A stretch of DNA of 64,000 nt from Sphingomonas sp. PR090111-T3T-6A. GTDB taxonomy: Bacteria > Pseudomonadota > Alphaproteobacteria > Sphingomonadales > Sphingomonadaceae. Both the position numbers and the translations under genes were made by a program. The stretch is taken from NCBI RefSeq assembly GCF_000383095.1, contig NZ_AORL01000022.1, positions 248,001 to 312,000 on the forward strand, written 5' to 3'. Below are positions 27,744 to 35,216 of this stretch, one piece after another (within the stretch, counting starts at the first letter, position 1; the number at the start of each line of letters is the position of its first letter). The notes beneath the pieces were generated by a model that saw only the letters and a list, made by a program, of their open reading frames with translations, did no database searches and was not told the origin of the DNA.

Positions 27744-28594
27744 GCCGTCAGCAGCGCCCGGAGCGCCGCATCCTCGCCGCGCGGCGGCGCAGCGCCGAAG
27801 AAGAGGCGGAAGGCGGCGTCCGCCTGCCCGATCAGCATTTCCAGTCCGTCGACGGTCGGCATCCCGCGCGCGCGCGCCGCGGCGAGCAAAGGCGTCTCCG
27901 GCGGAGCGGTGACGATGTCGTAGACGATGCTGCCCGGCGGGGCGTGGCTGAGATCGAAGGCGAGCGGCGGCTGGCCGGCCATGCCGAGCGCGGTCGCGTT
28001 GACAATGAGATCGAGGCAGCCGGCGCGGTCGTCGAAGGGGAAATCGGTCACGTCGGCAAAATGGCCGAGCGGCGCGACATGATGGTCGCCGGGTGCCAGT
28101 TCATCGAGCAACGCCCGCGCCTTCTCGGTGTCACGGCCGGCGAGGACCAGCGTGAAACCCTCCCCCGCCAGCGCGGTGATGATCGCGCGCGCGGCCCCGC
28201 CGGTGCCGAGGACGCGCGCCATACGGAACAGGTGCCGGCGCCGCAGCCACGGCCGGAGCGGTTCGAGAAAGCCGGATGCATCGGTGTTATGGCCCGTCAG
28301 CGTGCCGTCCGCGCCGCGCACCACGGTGTTGACCGCGCCGATCCGCTCGGCCGAAGGCTCGAGCTGGTCGAGCAGCGGGATGATCGCCTGCTTGTGCGGC
28401 ATGGTGACGTTGCAGCCGCGCCAGTCCGGATCGGTGCGGCGGTCTGCGAGATAATCGGCAAGCCCCTCGCGATGGACGAGCTCGCGGCGATAATCGCCGG
28501 GAAGCCCCAGCGTCTTCAGCCAGAAGCCATGGATGACAGGCGACTTGGACTGGGCGATCGGATCGCCGATCACCTCGGCATAGGGAGCGTTCAT
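27740..28594 (-). CDS. aroE: Shikimate dehydrogenase
   Basis: AroE reduces 3-dehydroshikimate to shikimate with NADPH in aromatic amino acid synthesis. From the ATG at 28594 the protein is 284 aa. The shikimate-binding segment is IAQSKSPVIHGF, and the catalytic lysine is in NVTMPHKQAI. The nucleotide-binding loop is GTGGAARAII. The stop overlaps coaE and the start overlaps maf by 4 bp, which fixes this start over longer readings. Confidence 0.95.
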   Translation of the reverse strand: MNAPYAEVIGDPIAQSKSPVIHGFWLKTLGLPGDYRRELVHREGLADYLADRRTDPDWRGCNVTMPHKQAIIPLLDQLEPSAERIGAVNTVVRGADGTLTGHNTDASGFLEPLRPWLRRRHLFRMARVLGTGGAARAIITALAGEGFTLVLAGRDTEKARALLDELAPGDHHVAPLGHFADVTDFPFDDRAGCLDLIVNATALGMAGQPPLAFDLSHAPPGSIVYDIVTAPPETPLLAAARARGMPTVDGLEMLIGQADAAFRLFFGAAPPRGEDAALRALLTA

Positions 28595-29187
28595 GCCGGC
28601 ATCTCGCCGACATCGCGCAGCCAGCCGAGCAACGGCATCAGCGGCATCCCGAGAATGGTGAACTGGCTCCCCTCGACCTTCGAGAAGAGCTGCACGCCCG
28701 GCCCCTCGATGCGGAAGCAGCCGACGCAGCCGGCAATCGCCGGCCATTCGGCATCGAGATAGGTCTCCAGAAAAGCGTCCGAGAAATCGCGGACATGGAG
28801 CTTCGCCACATCGACATGCCGCCACACCGGAACGCCGTCGCGCGCAGCCACCACGGCGCTCACCAGCCTGTGCGTGCCGCCGCGCATCAGGCGGAGCTGC
28901 TCCGCCGCGCGCTCGCGCGTGTCGGGCTTGTCGAGCATCGCGCCGTCGGCGAGCGCCACCGTGGAGTCGCTCCCGATCACGATCCGCCCCGGCGTCCGCC
29001 GCGACACCGCCAGCGCCTTCAGCTCTGCGAGCGCATCGACGAGGCCACGCGCCTCGATTCCCTCCGCCTTCAGGGCGTCCTTCGCGGCATCCTCGTCCAC
29101 CTGCGGGCGGACGATCTCGAAGCCCACGCCGGCGGCCTCCAGCATGGCGCGTCGCGACGCGCTCCCCGATGCGAGAATGATGGTCAT
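28591..29187 (-). CDS. maf: Maf-family nucleotide pyrophosphatase
   Basis: Maf proteins hydrolyse non-canonical or canonical nucleoside triphosphates. The 198 aa protein begins MTIILASGSASRRAMLEAAG, with the SxSxRR motif of the active site, and has VDEDAAKDAL and VIGSDSTVALADG further on. Its ATG and stop each overlap a neighbour by 4 bp (ppsR and aroE). It is part of the gene string that flanks the origin in Caulobacter. Confidence 0.93.
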   Translation of the reverse strand: MTIILASGSASRRAMLEAAGVGFEIVRPQVDEDAAKDALKAEGIEARGLVDALAELKALAVSRRTPGRIVIGSDSTVALADGAMLDKPDTRERAAEQLRLMRGGTHRLVSAVVAARDGVPVWRHVDVAKLHVRDFSDAFLETYLDAEWPAIAGCVGCFRIEGPGVQLFSKVEGSQFTILGMPLMPLLGWLRDVGEMPA

Positions 29188-30008
29188 GCCTGCGCCTGTT
29201 GTTCGCGCCGCTCGGCGACGAGGTTGATGATCGCCGCGGCCGTCTCCTCGATCGAGCGCCGCGTGACGTCGATCACCGGCCAGCCATGGTCGGAGAACAT
29301 GCGCCTAGCATAAGCGATCTCGCGCGCCACCCGCTCCTCGTCGACATAAGGCGTCGTCGTCGTTTCATTGAGCGAGAGCAGCCGGTTGCGGCGGATCTGG
29401 ATCAGCCGGTCCTGGCTGGTGGTGAGGCCCACGACCAGCGGCCGCTTGAGGTTGAACAGGATCGGCGGCGGTGGGCTCTCGATCACCAGCGGGATGTTGG
29501 CGACGCGATAGCCGCGATTGGCGAGATAGATCGACGTCGGCGTCTTCGACGAGCGAGACACGCCCGCGAGCACGATGTCCGCCTCCTCCCAATCATCCGA
29601 TGCGATGCCGTCGTCATGCGCGATCGTATAGTGGATCGCCTCGACGCGATCGAAATAGGCGGCGTCGAGCGCGTGCTGCCCGCCCGGCCGGCTGATCGTC
29701 TCCTTGCCGAGCAGCCGCGAGAGCGCGTCGATCACCGGATCGAGCGCCGACACCGCATGGAGCCCGAGGCCATGGCAGCGGGACTCCAGTCGCTTGCGCA
29801 CCGTCGAGTTGACCAGGGTGTAGATCACCAGCCCCGGCTTCGCAGCGATTTCGAGGAGCACGCGGTCGAGATGCCCCTCCGATCGCACCATCGGCCAGAA
29901 ATGCTTGACCGCCTCGACTCCCTCGAATTGGGCGAGGCCCGCCTTGGCCACCGTCTCGAGCGTTTCCCCCGTCGAGTCCGACAAAAGATGGAGATGCAAT
30001 CGCGTCAT
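29184..30008 (-). CDS. ppsR: PEP synthase/PPDK regulatory kinase-phosphorylase (DUF299)
   Basis: This family reversibly phosphorylates pyruvate phosphate dikinase or PEP synthase. The 274 aa protein starts MTRLHLHLLSDSTGETLETV, a family hallmark. The P-loop-like motif is GVSRSSKTPTSIYLANRGY. It is the homologue of Rickettsia RP001, the gene that borders the origin there and in Caulobacter. It is transcribed away from the origin, and its start codon marks the left edge of the gene-free origin segment. Confidence 0.93.
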   Translation of the reverse strand: MTRLHLHLLSDSTGETLETVAKAGLAQFEGVEAVKHFWPMVRSEGHLDRVLLEIAAKPGLVIYTLVNSTVRKRLESRCHGLGLHAVSALDPVIDALSRLLGKETISRPGGQHALDAAYFDRVEAIHYTIAHDDGIASDDWEEADIVLAGVSRSSKTPTSIYLANRGYRVANIPLVIESPPPPILFNLKRPLVVGLTTSQDRLIQIRRNRLLSLNETTTTPYVDEERVAREIAYARRMFSDHGWPVIDVTRRSIEETAAAIINLVAERREQQAQA

Positions 30009-30053
30009 CGCGGCCGGTTTCGTCCTCTCGTTCGATGCCTGTGGGGCAAAGGC

Positions 30054-30062
30054 TGTGGATAA
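30054..30062 (-). promoter_or_regulatory. DnaA box 1
   Basis: The plus strand reads TGTGGATAA, which is an exact TTATCCACA DnaA box on the minus strand. It lies 46 bp upstream of the ppsR start inside the origin segment. Confidence 0.8.
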
Positions 30063-30176
30063 ACATGAGAGTCTTCTGGCGACAAGTCGGCGGGCGATCC
30101 GATTCGAACGATTCGCCCCCGTGACTCGAAACCGGCCGACGGATTCGCCCACAGCGTTCGAGTCTTTTCCCCCACC

Positions 30177-30185
30177 TGTGGATAA
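30177..30185 (-). promoter_or_regulatory. DnaA box 2, framed by C and G tracts
   Basis: This is a second exact TTATCCACA box (TGTGGATAA on the plus strand). It is preceded by five Cs (30169-30173) and followed by seven Gs (30187-30193), so the box could lie in the loop of a short C/G-tract hairpin. Confidence 0.8.
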
Positions 30186-30200
30186 CGGGGGGGAATCATT

Positions 30201-30227
30201 GCGACTCGTGACTCATTCACGAGTCGC
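30201..30227. repeat. Perfect 11 bp inverted repeat in oriC containing GANTC sites
   Basis: Arms GCGACTCGTGA (30201-30211) and TCACGAGTCGC (30217-30227) enclose the five-base loop CTCAT. GANTC sites start at 30203 and 30221 in the arms, and one at 30210 spans the end of the left arm and the loop. It may be a protein-binding palindrome or a hairpin in single-stranded origin DNA. Confidence 0.85.
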
Positions 30228-30327
30228 TGAATCGGACTCATGTTGGCGAATCGAGCGAGTCGCGAATAAACCCCGATTCCGGCGGCCCCACTGCCTCCCC
30301 AGACTCAAGATTCAAAAAAGGATAGTT

Positions 30328-31368
30328 ATGGAGTCGACCCGCGAGTCCGTACCGGATCGCCCTCTTCTCGCGGTGCTTCAGGGCGAGCGGCGAGACCCTC
30401 CGCCCGTCTGGCTCATGCGTCAGGCCGGCCGATATCTCCCGGAATATCGGGAACTTCGCGCCCAAAAGGGGGGCTTCCTCGATCTCTGCTACGATCCGGA
30501 CTCCGCCGCCGAAGTGACCCTTCAGCCGATCCGGCGCTTCGGCTTCGACGGGGCGATCCTGTTCTCGGACATCCTCGTCATCCCCCATGCGATGGGTCAG
30601 CATCTGAGCTTCACGGCCGGTGAAGGCCCCCGTCTCGATCCTCCCCTGACCCAGGCTTCCCTGTCGTCGCTGGTCCCCCAGCCAGAGCGGCTGGACCCTG
30701 TGTATGAAACCGTGCGCCGGGTCGCCGCGGCCCTCCCCGCCCACACCACCTTCCTCGGCTTCGCGGGCGCGCCATGGACGGTCGCAACCTACATGGTCGC
30801 CGGCGAGGGCTCGAAGGATCATGCCGCAGCCCGGATCATGGCGTATCGCGAACCGCACGCTTTCGCCGAGCTGATCGAGCGTATCGTCGAGATCACGGTC
30901 GACTATCTGTGCGGCCAGATCGATGCGGGCGTCCACGCCGTGCAGATCTTCGAGAGCTGGGCCGGCAGCCTCGCTCCCGATCAGTTCGAACGCTGGGTGA
31001 TCGAGCCGACGCGGACGATCGTGCGCGCCGTGAAAACGCGTCGCCCCGGCGTGCCGGTGATCGGCTTTCCGAAGGGCGCGGGCGGAAAGCTCGTGGCCTA
31101 TGCCGAGGGCACGATGGTGGATGCGCTGGGTCTCGACGAGACGGTCGATCCGCTCTGGGCCGACAGCGTGCTGCCGCCGGGCCTTCCGGTGCAGGGTAAT
31201 CTCGATCCGCTTGCGCTGCTGGCCGGTGGCGAGGCATTGGAGAACGCGGTGCGACGCATCGGCCAAGCCTTCGCGGCCCGCCCGCATGTGTTCAATCTGG
31301 GCCACGGCATCCTGCCGCAGGTGCCCGTCGATCATGTCGAACGACTGCTGGAGCTGGTGAGGGCGTGA
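30328..31368 (+). CDS. hemE: Uroporphyrinogen decarboxylase
   Basis: HemE removes four carboxyl groups from uroporphyrinogen III to give coproporphyrinogen III in heme synthesis. The 346 aa protein has the substrate signature PPVWLMRQAGRYLPEYRELR and ILFSDILVIPHAMGQ. FLGFAGAPWTVATYM and LGHGILPQVPVDHVERLLEL follow. The ATG at 30328 has AAAGGA six bases upstream. The gene borders the origin, as in Caulobacter, where hemE transcription and origin function overlap. It is followed directly by hemJ. Confidence 0.96.
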   Translation: MESTRESVPDRPLLAVLQGERRDPPPVWLMRQAGRYLPEYRELRAQKGGFLDLCYDPDSAAEVTLQPIRRFGFDGAILFSDILVIPHAMGQHLSFTAGEGPRLDPPLTQASLSSLVPQPERLDPVYETVRRVAAALPAHTTFLGFAGAPWTVATYMVAGEGSKDHAAARIMAYREPHAFAELIERIVEITVDYLCGQIDAGVHAVQIFESWAGSLAPDQFERWVIEPTRTIVRAVKTRRPGVPVIGFPKGAGGKLVAYAEGTMVDALGLDETVDPLWADSVLPPGLPVQGNLDPLALLAGGEALENAVRRIGQAFAARPHVFNLGHGILPQVPVDHVERLLELVRA

Positions 31369-31814
31369 TGGCAGGTTTTATCGATCCCGCGCTCTATCCC
31401 TGGGTGAAGGCCGCGCACCTGATCTTCGTGATCTTCTGGATCTCCGGGCTGTTCATGCTGCCGCGATTCCTGATCTATCAGGTGTCGACCGTGCCCGGCT
31501 CGGCGGAAGATCTCGCCTGGGTGGAGCGCGTCCGCCGTCTGCGGTCGATCATCCTCAATCCATCGATGATTCTTGTCTGGCTGCTGGGGCTCAGCCTCGC
31601 GCTCGATATCGGCGCGTTCCAGATGGGCTGGTTCCACATGAAGCTGCTGCTGGTGCTGCTGCTGTCGGCCTATCATGGCTGGGCGGTGGGCGCGGCCAAG
31701 AAGATCGCGCGCGGCTTCCGGCCTGAATCCGACAGATCGCTCCGCCTGGCGAACGAGGTGCCGGGCATCGCCACGGCGCTGATCGTCATCCTCGTGATCG
31801 TGAAGCCGTTCTGA
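31368..31814 (+). CDS. hemJ: Protoporphyrinogen oxidase HemJ (CopD-like)
   Basis: HemJ is a membrane protein that oxidises protoporphyrinogen IX in many alphaproteobacteria and cyanobacteria. The 148 aa product has about four hydrophobic helices. The conserved His is in VKAAHLIFVIFWISGLFMLP, and the Lys/His positions are in WFHMKLLLVLLLSAYHGW. The ATG overlaps the hemE stop (TGATG), so the two heme genes are an operon. A GTG at 31365 would add one residue. Confidence 0.88.
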   Translation: MAGFIDPALYPWVKAAHLIFVIFWISGLFMLPRFLIYQVSTVPGSAEDLAWVERVRRLRSIILNPSMILVWLLGLSLALDIGAFQMGWFHMKLLLVLLLSAYHGWAVGAAKKIARGFRPESDRSLRLANEVPGIATALIVILVIVKPF

Positions 31815-31825
31815 ACCGGAATCTT

Positions 31826-31861
31826 AGCGGATGGGCGTGCCATGTGCATGACTCATCCGCT
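31826..31861 (+). terminator. Hairpin between hemJ and rho
   Basis: An 8 bp perfect stem (AGCGGATG with CATCCGCT), extendable by two pairs including one G-U, encloses a loop of about 16-20 bases. It lies 12 bp after the hemJ stop. No U tract follows, so it is at best a weak terminator or an element of the rho leader. Confidence 0.4.
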
Positions 31862-31866
31862 GCTGC

Positions 31867-31895
31867 TTGACTTGAATCCGCCTGCGCCGTAACCG
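31867..31895 (+). promoter_or_regulatory. rho: Possible rho promoter
   Basis: TTGACT (31867-31872) and TAACCG (31890-31895) are separated by 17 bp. The -35 is good and the -10 is poor. This would give a leader of roughly 105 bases before the rho start, a space where rho autoregulation could act. Confidence 0.3.
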
Positions 31896-32005
31896 CCGAT
31901 TCAAGGCCGGTCGCCGTTCGCGCTGACCTCCATTCCCGACATCGGCGTTCCCGCCCCGTCCCAAGACCGTCGCGAAGCCTCTCCATCAGGATCCTCAAGG
32001 CACCC

Positions 32006-33262
32006 ATGCATCTCAAAGACCTCAAGAAGACGTCCCCCGCCGAGCTGGTGAGCATGGCCGAGGAGCTCGGTGTCGAGGGCGCGTCCACGATGCGCAAGCA
32101 GGATCTGCTGTTCGCCATCCTCAAGGAGCAGGCCGAGCAGGGCGACCAGATCATGGGCCTCGGCACGATCGAGGTGCTGCCGGACGGCTTCGGCTTCTTG
32201 CGCAGCCCCGAGGCCAATTATCTGGCCGGTCCGGACGATATCTACGTCTCGCCGAACCAGGTCCGGAAGTTCGGCCTGCGCACCGGCGACACGGTGGAAG
32301 GCGAGATCCGCGCGCCCAAGGACGGCGAGCGCTATTTCGCGCTGACCCGCCTCATCTCGATCAACTTCGACGATCCGGACGTGGTCCGCCATCGCGTCAA
32401 TTTCGACAATCTGACGCCGCTCTATCCGGAGCGGAAGCTCAACCTCGACACGCTCGATCCGACCGTGAAGGATCGTTCGGCCCGCGTGATCGACATCGTC
32501 GCCCCGCAGGGCAAGGGCCAGCGCTCGCTGATCGTCGCCCCGCCGCGCGTGGGCAAGACCGTGCTTCTCCAGAACATGGCGAAGGCGATCACCGACAACC
32601 ATCCCGAAGTCTTCCTGATCGTGCTGCTCATCGACGAGCGCCCGGAAGAAGTCACCGATATGCAGCGTTCGGTGAAGGGTGAGGTCATCTCCTCGACCTT
32701 CGACGAGCCCGCCCAGCGCCACGTCCAGGTCGCCGAGATGGTGATCGAGAAGGCCAAGCGCCTCGTCGAGCACAAGAAGGACGTGGTGATCCTCCTGGAC
32801 TCGATCACCCGCCTCGGCCGCGCTTACAACACCGTCGTCCCCTCGTCGGGCAAGGTGCTGACCGGCGGTGTCGATGCCAACGCCCTCCAGCGCCCGAAGC
32901 GCTTCTTCGGCGCGGCGCGCAACATTGAGGAAGGCGGCTCGCTCTCGATCATCGCGACGGCGCTCATCGACACCGGCAGCCGCATGGACGAGGTGATCTT
33001 CGAAGAGTTCAAGGGCACCGGCAACTCGGAAATCGTCCTTGACCGCAAGGTGGCCGACAAGCGCATCTTCCCGGCGATGGATGTCGGCAAGTCCGGCACC
33101 CGCAAGGAGGAGCTGCTGGTCGAGAAGTCGAAGCTGTCGAAGATGTGGGTGCTGCGCCGCATCCTCATGCAGATGGGCACCACCGACGCGATGGAGTTCC
33201 TGCTCGACAAGATGAAGGACTCGAAGACCAACGAGGACTTCTTCGACTCGATGAACCAGTAA
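32006..33262 (+). CDS. rho: Transcription termination factor Rho
   Basis: Rho is the hexameric RNA helicase that ends transcription at rut sites. The 418 aa protein has the N-terminal helical domain ([20 protein letters not shown]). An RNA-binding cold-shock fold follows ([16 protein letters not shown]). The RecA-like ATPase has a P-loop [13 protein letters not shown] (about 178-190) and the Q-loop/R-loop parts [13 protein letters not shown] and [20 protein letters not shown]. Length is normal. Presence next to hemE-hemJ and the origin is typical of alphaproteobacteria. Confidence 0.98.
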   Translation: MHLKDLKKTSPAELVSMAEELGVEGASTMRKQDLLFAILKEQAEQGDQIMGLGTIEVLPDGFGFLRSPEANYLAGPDDIYVSPNQVRKFGLRTGDTVEGEIRAPKDGERYFALTRLISINFDDPDVVRHRVNFDNLTPLYPERKLNLDTLDPTVKDRSARVIDIVAPQGKGQRSLIVAPPRVGKTVLLQNMAKAITDNHPEVFLIVLLIDERPEEVTDMQRSVKGEVISSTFDEPAQRHVQVAEMVIEKAKRLVEHKKDVVILLDSITRLGRAYNTVVPSSGKVLTGGVDANALQRPKRFFGAARNIEEGGSLSIIATALIDTGSRMDEVIFEEFKGTGNSEIVLDRKVADKRIFPAMDVGKSGTRKEELLVEKSKLSKMWVLRRILMQMGTTDAMEFLLDKMKDSKTNEDFFDSMNQ

Positions 33263-33286
33263 GACCGGGGCGGCGTTCGCCCGGTC
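33263..33286 (+). terminator. Hairpin filling the rho-terC gap
   Basis: The 24 bases between the rho stop and the ATG of the TerC gene fold into one stem: GACCGGG plus GCG against CGC plus CCGGTC, with one bulged G and a GCGTT loop. The sequence ATGGATTTTT follows. It could terminate rho transcripts and also govern translation of the next gene, which has no visible Shine-Dalgarno. Confidence 0.45.
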
Positions 33287-33910
33287 ATGGATTTTTCCGA
33301 CATCCTTACCGCCGGCGGGCTGGCGGCGCTGGTGCAGGTGCTGGCGATCGACCTGATGCTCGCCGGCGACAATGTTGTCGTGCTGGGCACGCTGGTGGCG
33401 AGGCTGTCGCCTGAACAGCGGCACAAGGTGCTGGCGATCGGCGTCGGCGTCGCGCTGGTCTGCCGGATCGCCTTCGCCCTTGTGGCGACGCAGCTCCTCA
33501 GGATCATCGGCCTGCTGTTCGCAGGCGGGCTCTTGCTGCTCTGGGTGGCGTGGAAGCTGTTCCGGGAGCTGCGCTCCTCCGGGCAGGAGGAGGAAGGCAA
33601 AGACGCCACCAGGCCCGTTCGCGGCTTCCGTGACGCGGTTCTTCAGGTGGCGCTGGCCGATCTGTCGATGAGCCTCGACAATGTGCTGGGCGTGGCCGGC
33701 GCTGCGCGGGAGCATCCCACCGTGCTCTTCCTCGGACTGGCGGGCTCGGTGGCGCTGATGGCGGTCGCCGCGAACCTGATCGCGGGGTTCATCGAGCGCC
33801 ATCGCTGGATCGCGTATCTGGGGCTGGCGGTGATCCTGTGGGTGGCGGGGCGGATGATCTGGGAGGGTTTCGCCGATCCCGACATCGGCATGATCGGCCT
33901 GCTGCGCTGA
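33287..33910 (+). CDS. TerC-family integral membrane protein (YjbE-like)
   Basis: This 207 aa membrane protein of the TerC family is thought to handle metal ions such as manganese. The first helix contains the acidic motif VLAIDLMLAGDNVVVLG, and the second half repeats it as LQVALADLSMSLDNVLGVAG, the two LxxDNxx signatures of the family. Six to seven hydrophobic helices are apparent, with a charged loop (EEEGKDATRP) in the middle. It is 24 bp downstream of rho and converges on the PLP protein gene. Confidence 0.88.
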   Translation: MDFSDILTAGGLAALVQVLAIDLMLAGDNVVVLGTLVARLSPEQRHKVLAIGVGVALVCRIAFALVATQLLRIIGLLFAGGLLLLWVAWKLFRELRSSGQEEEGKDATRPVRGFRDAVLQVALADLSMSLDNVLGVAGAAREHPTVLFLGLAGSVALMAVAANLIAGFIERHRWIAYLGLAVILWVAGRMIWEGFADPDIGMIGLLR

Positions 33911-33914
33911 GGCT

Positions 33915-34592
33915 TTAGCGGCGCGCGCCGAACAGCGCGGTGCCGACGCGGATATGGGTGGCGCCGATCAGTGCCGCCGTCTCATAGTCGCCCGACATGC
34001 CCATGCTGAGTTGCGACAGGCCATGCTCCTTCGCCAGCTTGGCGAGCAGCGCGAAATAGGGCGCGGGCTCGGTATCGGCCGGCGGCACCGCCATCAGCCC
34101 GACAATCGGAAGCCCCGCGGCGCGCGCTTCGTCGAGCAACGCCGGGAGCTCGGCGATCGCGACGCCGCCCTTCTGCTCCTCGTCGCCGATATTGACCTGA
34201 ACGAAGCAGTCCGGCCGTCGCCCCTGCATCTCCATCGCCTTGGCGAGCGCAGTCACCAGCGAGGAACGGTCGACCGAATGGATCGCGTCGAACAGTGCGA
34301 CCGCATCGGCCGCCTTGTTGGACTGGAGCTGGCCGACGAGATGGAGGCGGACGTCGGGGAAACGCGTGCGCAGCTCGGGCCATTTGGCCTGCGCCTCCTG
34401 CACGCGGTTCTCGCCATAATCGCGCTGGCCGGCCTCCAGCAGCGGGAGGATGCGCTCGGCCGGCACCGTCTTGGAGACGGCGATCAGCGTGGCCGCATCG
34501 GCCGGGCGGCCGCCAAGGGCCGCGGCATGGGCGATATGGTCGCGGATGGCGGCGAGGCGGCCCGCCGCGTCGAGAGCTTCGATTTCGGGCAT
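33915..34592 (-). CDS. PLP homeostasis protein (YggS/ProSC family)
   Basis: This 225 aa PLP-binding protein of the YggS family maintains pyridoxal phosphate balance. The PLP lysine is in ATLIAVSKTVPAERI. The family blocks QRDYGENRVQEAQAKWPELR, HLVGQLQSNKA, and the C-terminal LSMGMSGDYETAALIGATHI with RVGTALFG follow. ATG 34592 is chosen because the upstream open frame is unrelated. It diverges from the TenI-like gene with only 21 bp between starts. Confidence 0.94.
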   Translation of the reverse strand: MPEIEALDAAGRLAAIRDHIAHAAALGGRPADAATLIAVSKTVPAERILPLLEAGQRDYGENRVQEAQAKWPELRTRFPDVRLHLVGQLQSNKAADAVALFDAIHSVDRSSLVTALAKAMEMQGRRPDCFVQVNIGDEEQKGGVAIAELPALLDEARAAGLPIVGLMAVPPADTEPAPYFALLAKLAKEHGLSQLSMGMSGDYETAALIGATHIRVGTALFGARR

Positions 34593-34613
34593 GGCGCGCC
34601 TATAAGGCCGACG

Positions 34614-35174
34614 ATGCCGTCCCGCCAAGCCCGCTCGCTGCCGAGCCTGTTCCTGATGACCGACGAGCGCATGGGAGACGCCTTGTGGCGTGCGCTCGAA
34701 CGGCTGCCGCGCGGGGCGGGCGTGGTGTTCCGTCACTATCGGCTTTCCGCCGCCGAGCGGCGCGCGCTGTTCGAGCAGGTGCGGGTGATCGCGCGGCGAC
34801 GCGGGCTCCTGCTGCTGCTGGCGGGGCCTGAGCGTCTGGCGCGGGCGTGGGCAGCCGATGGCGTGCATGGCCCCTCTCCCCACCATCTTTCCGCGCGTCC
34901 GCTGCTGCGTACGGCGCCGGCGCACGACCGGCCGGCATGGATCGCGGGGCGTCGGAGAGGATGCGACCTGCTGTTCGTCTCGCCACTCTTCTCCACGCGC
35001 TCCCATCCGGGGGCATCGGCGCTGGGCATGGTGCGAACGGGATTGATGCTCGGCCCTGATCGGGACCGGGCCGTGGCGCTGGGCGGCATGACCCATCGGC
35101 GCGCGCGCTCCTGCGCCGCCATCGGCATCCGGCGCTGGGCCGCGATCGACGCATGGACGGGAGCAGACGCCTAA
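34614..35174 (+). CDS. Divergent thiamine phosphate synthase/TenI-like protein
   Basis: This 186 aa TIM-barrel-like protein resembles ThiE/TenI. ADGVHGPSPHH corresponds to the DGVHLGQ loop, DLLFVSPLFSTRSHPGASAL to the GPVFPTxSK loop, and VALGGMTHRRARSCAAIGI to the AxGGI phosphate loop. However, the first strand reads VVFRHYRLS, where ThiE has Q-x-R-x-K, so the pyrimidine-binding residues are changed. The protein is rich in Arg and shorter than ThiE. It is likely a TenI-type paralogue rather than the thiamine enzyme. Confidence 0.65.
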   Translation: MPSRQARSLPSLFLMTDERMGDALWRALERLPRGAGVVFRHYRLSAAERRALFEQVRVIARRRGLLLLLAGPERLARAWAADGVHGPSPHHLSARPLLRTAPAHDRPAWIAGRRRGCDLLFVSPLFSTRSHPGASALGMVRTGLMLGPDRDRAVALGGMTHRRARSCAAIGIRRWAAIDAWTGADA

Positions 35175-35216
35175 CGGCGACCGTTCGTCGTCGGTGAAAC
35201 GGGTGGCGTCAGCCCG

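Larger units (their letters stand above)
30009..30327. other. oriC: Chromosomal replication origin (oriC)
   Basis: This 319 bp segment without genes lies between ppsR and hemE, which flank the origin in Caulobacter and Rickettsia. It holds two exact DnaA boxes (TGTGGATAA at 30054-30062 and 30177-30185) and a perfect 11 bp inverted repeat at 30201-30227. An AT-rich edge next to hemE (about 30301-30330) could serve as the unwinding element. It also has an exceptional density of GANTC, the CcrM methylation site of alphaproteobacteria. No convincing CtrA site was noticed. Motif content and synteny together support the call; origin activity is inferred. Confidence 0.85.
30069..30347. repeat. Dense cluster of GANTC sites
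   Basis: I count 19 GANTC sites, starting at 30069, 30101, 30110, 30123, 30142, 30160, 30193, 30203, 30210, 30221, 30229, 30235, 30248, 30257, 30275, 30302, 30309, 30331 and 30343. About one would be expected by chance in this length at this base composition. Many are extended by a G after the C. The last two lie in the first codons of hemE. GANTC is the target of the cell-cycle methyltransferase CcrM in alphaproteobacteria. Confidence 0.9.

Noticed and set aside
30040-30050. Further weak DnaA-like words such as TGTGGGGCA
   Set aside because: They differ from the consensus at two or more positions in GC-rich sequence and cannot be told from chance by eye.
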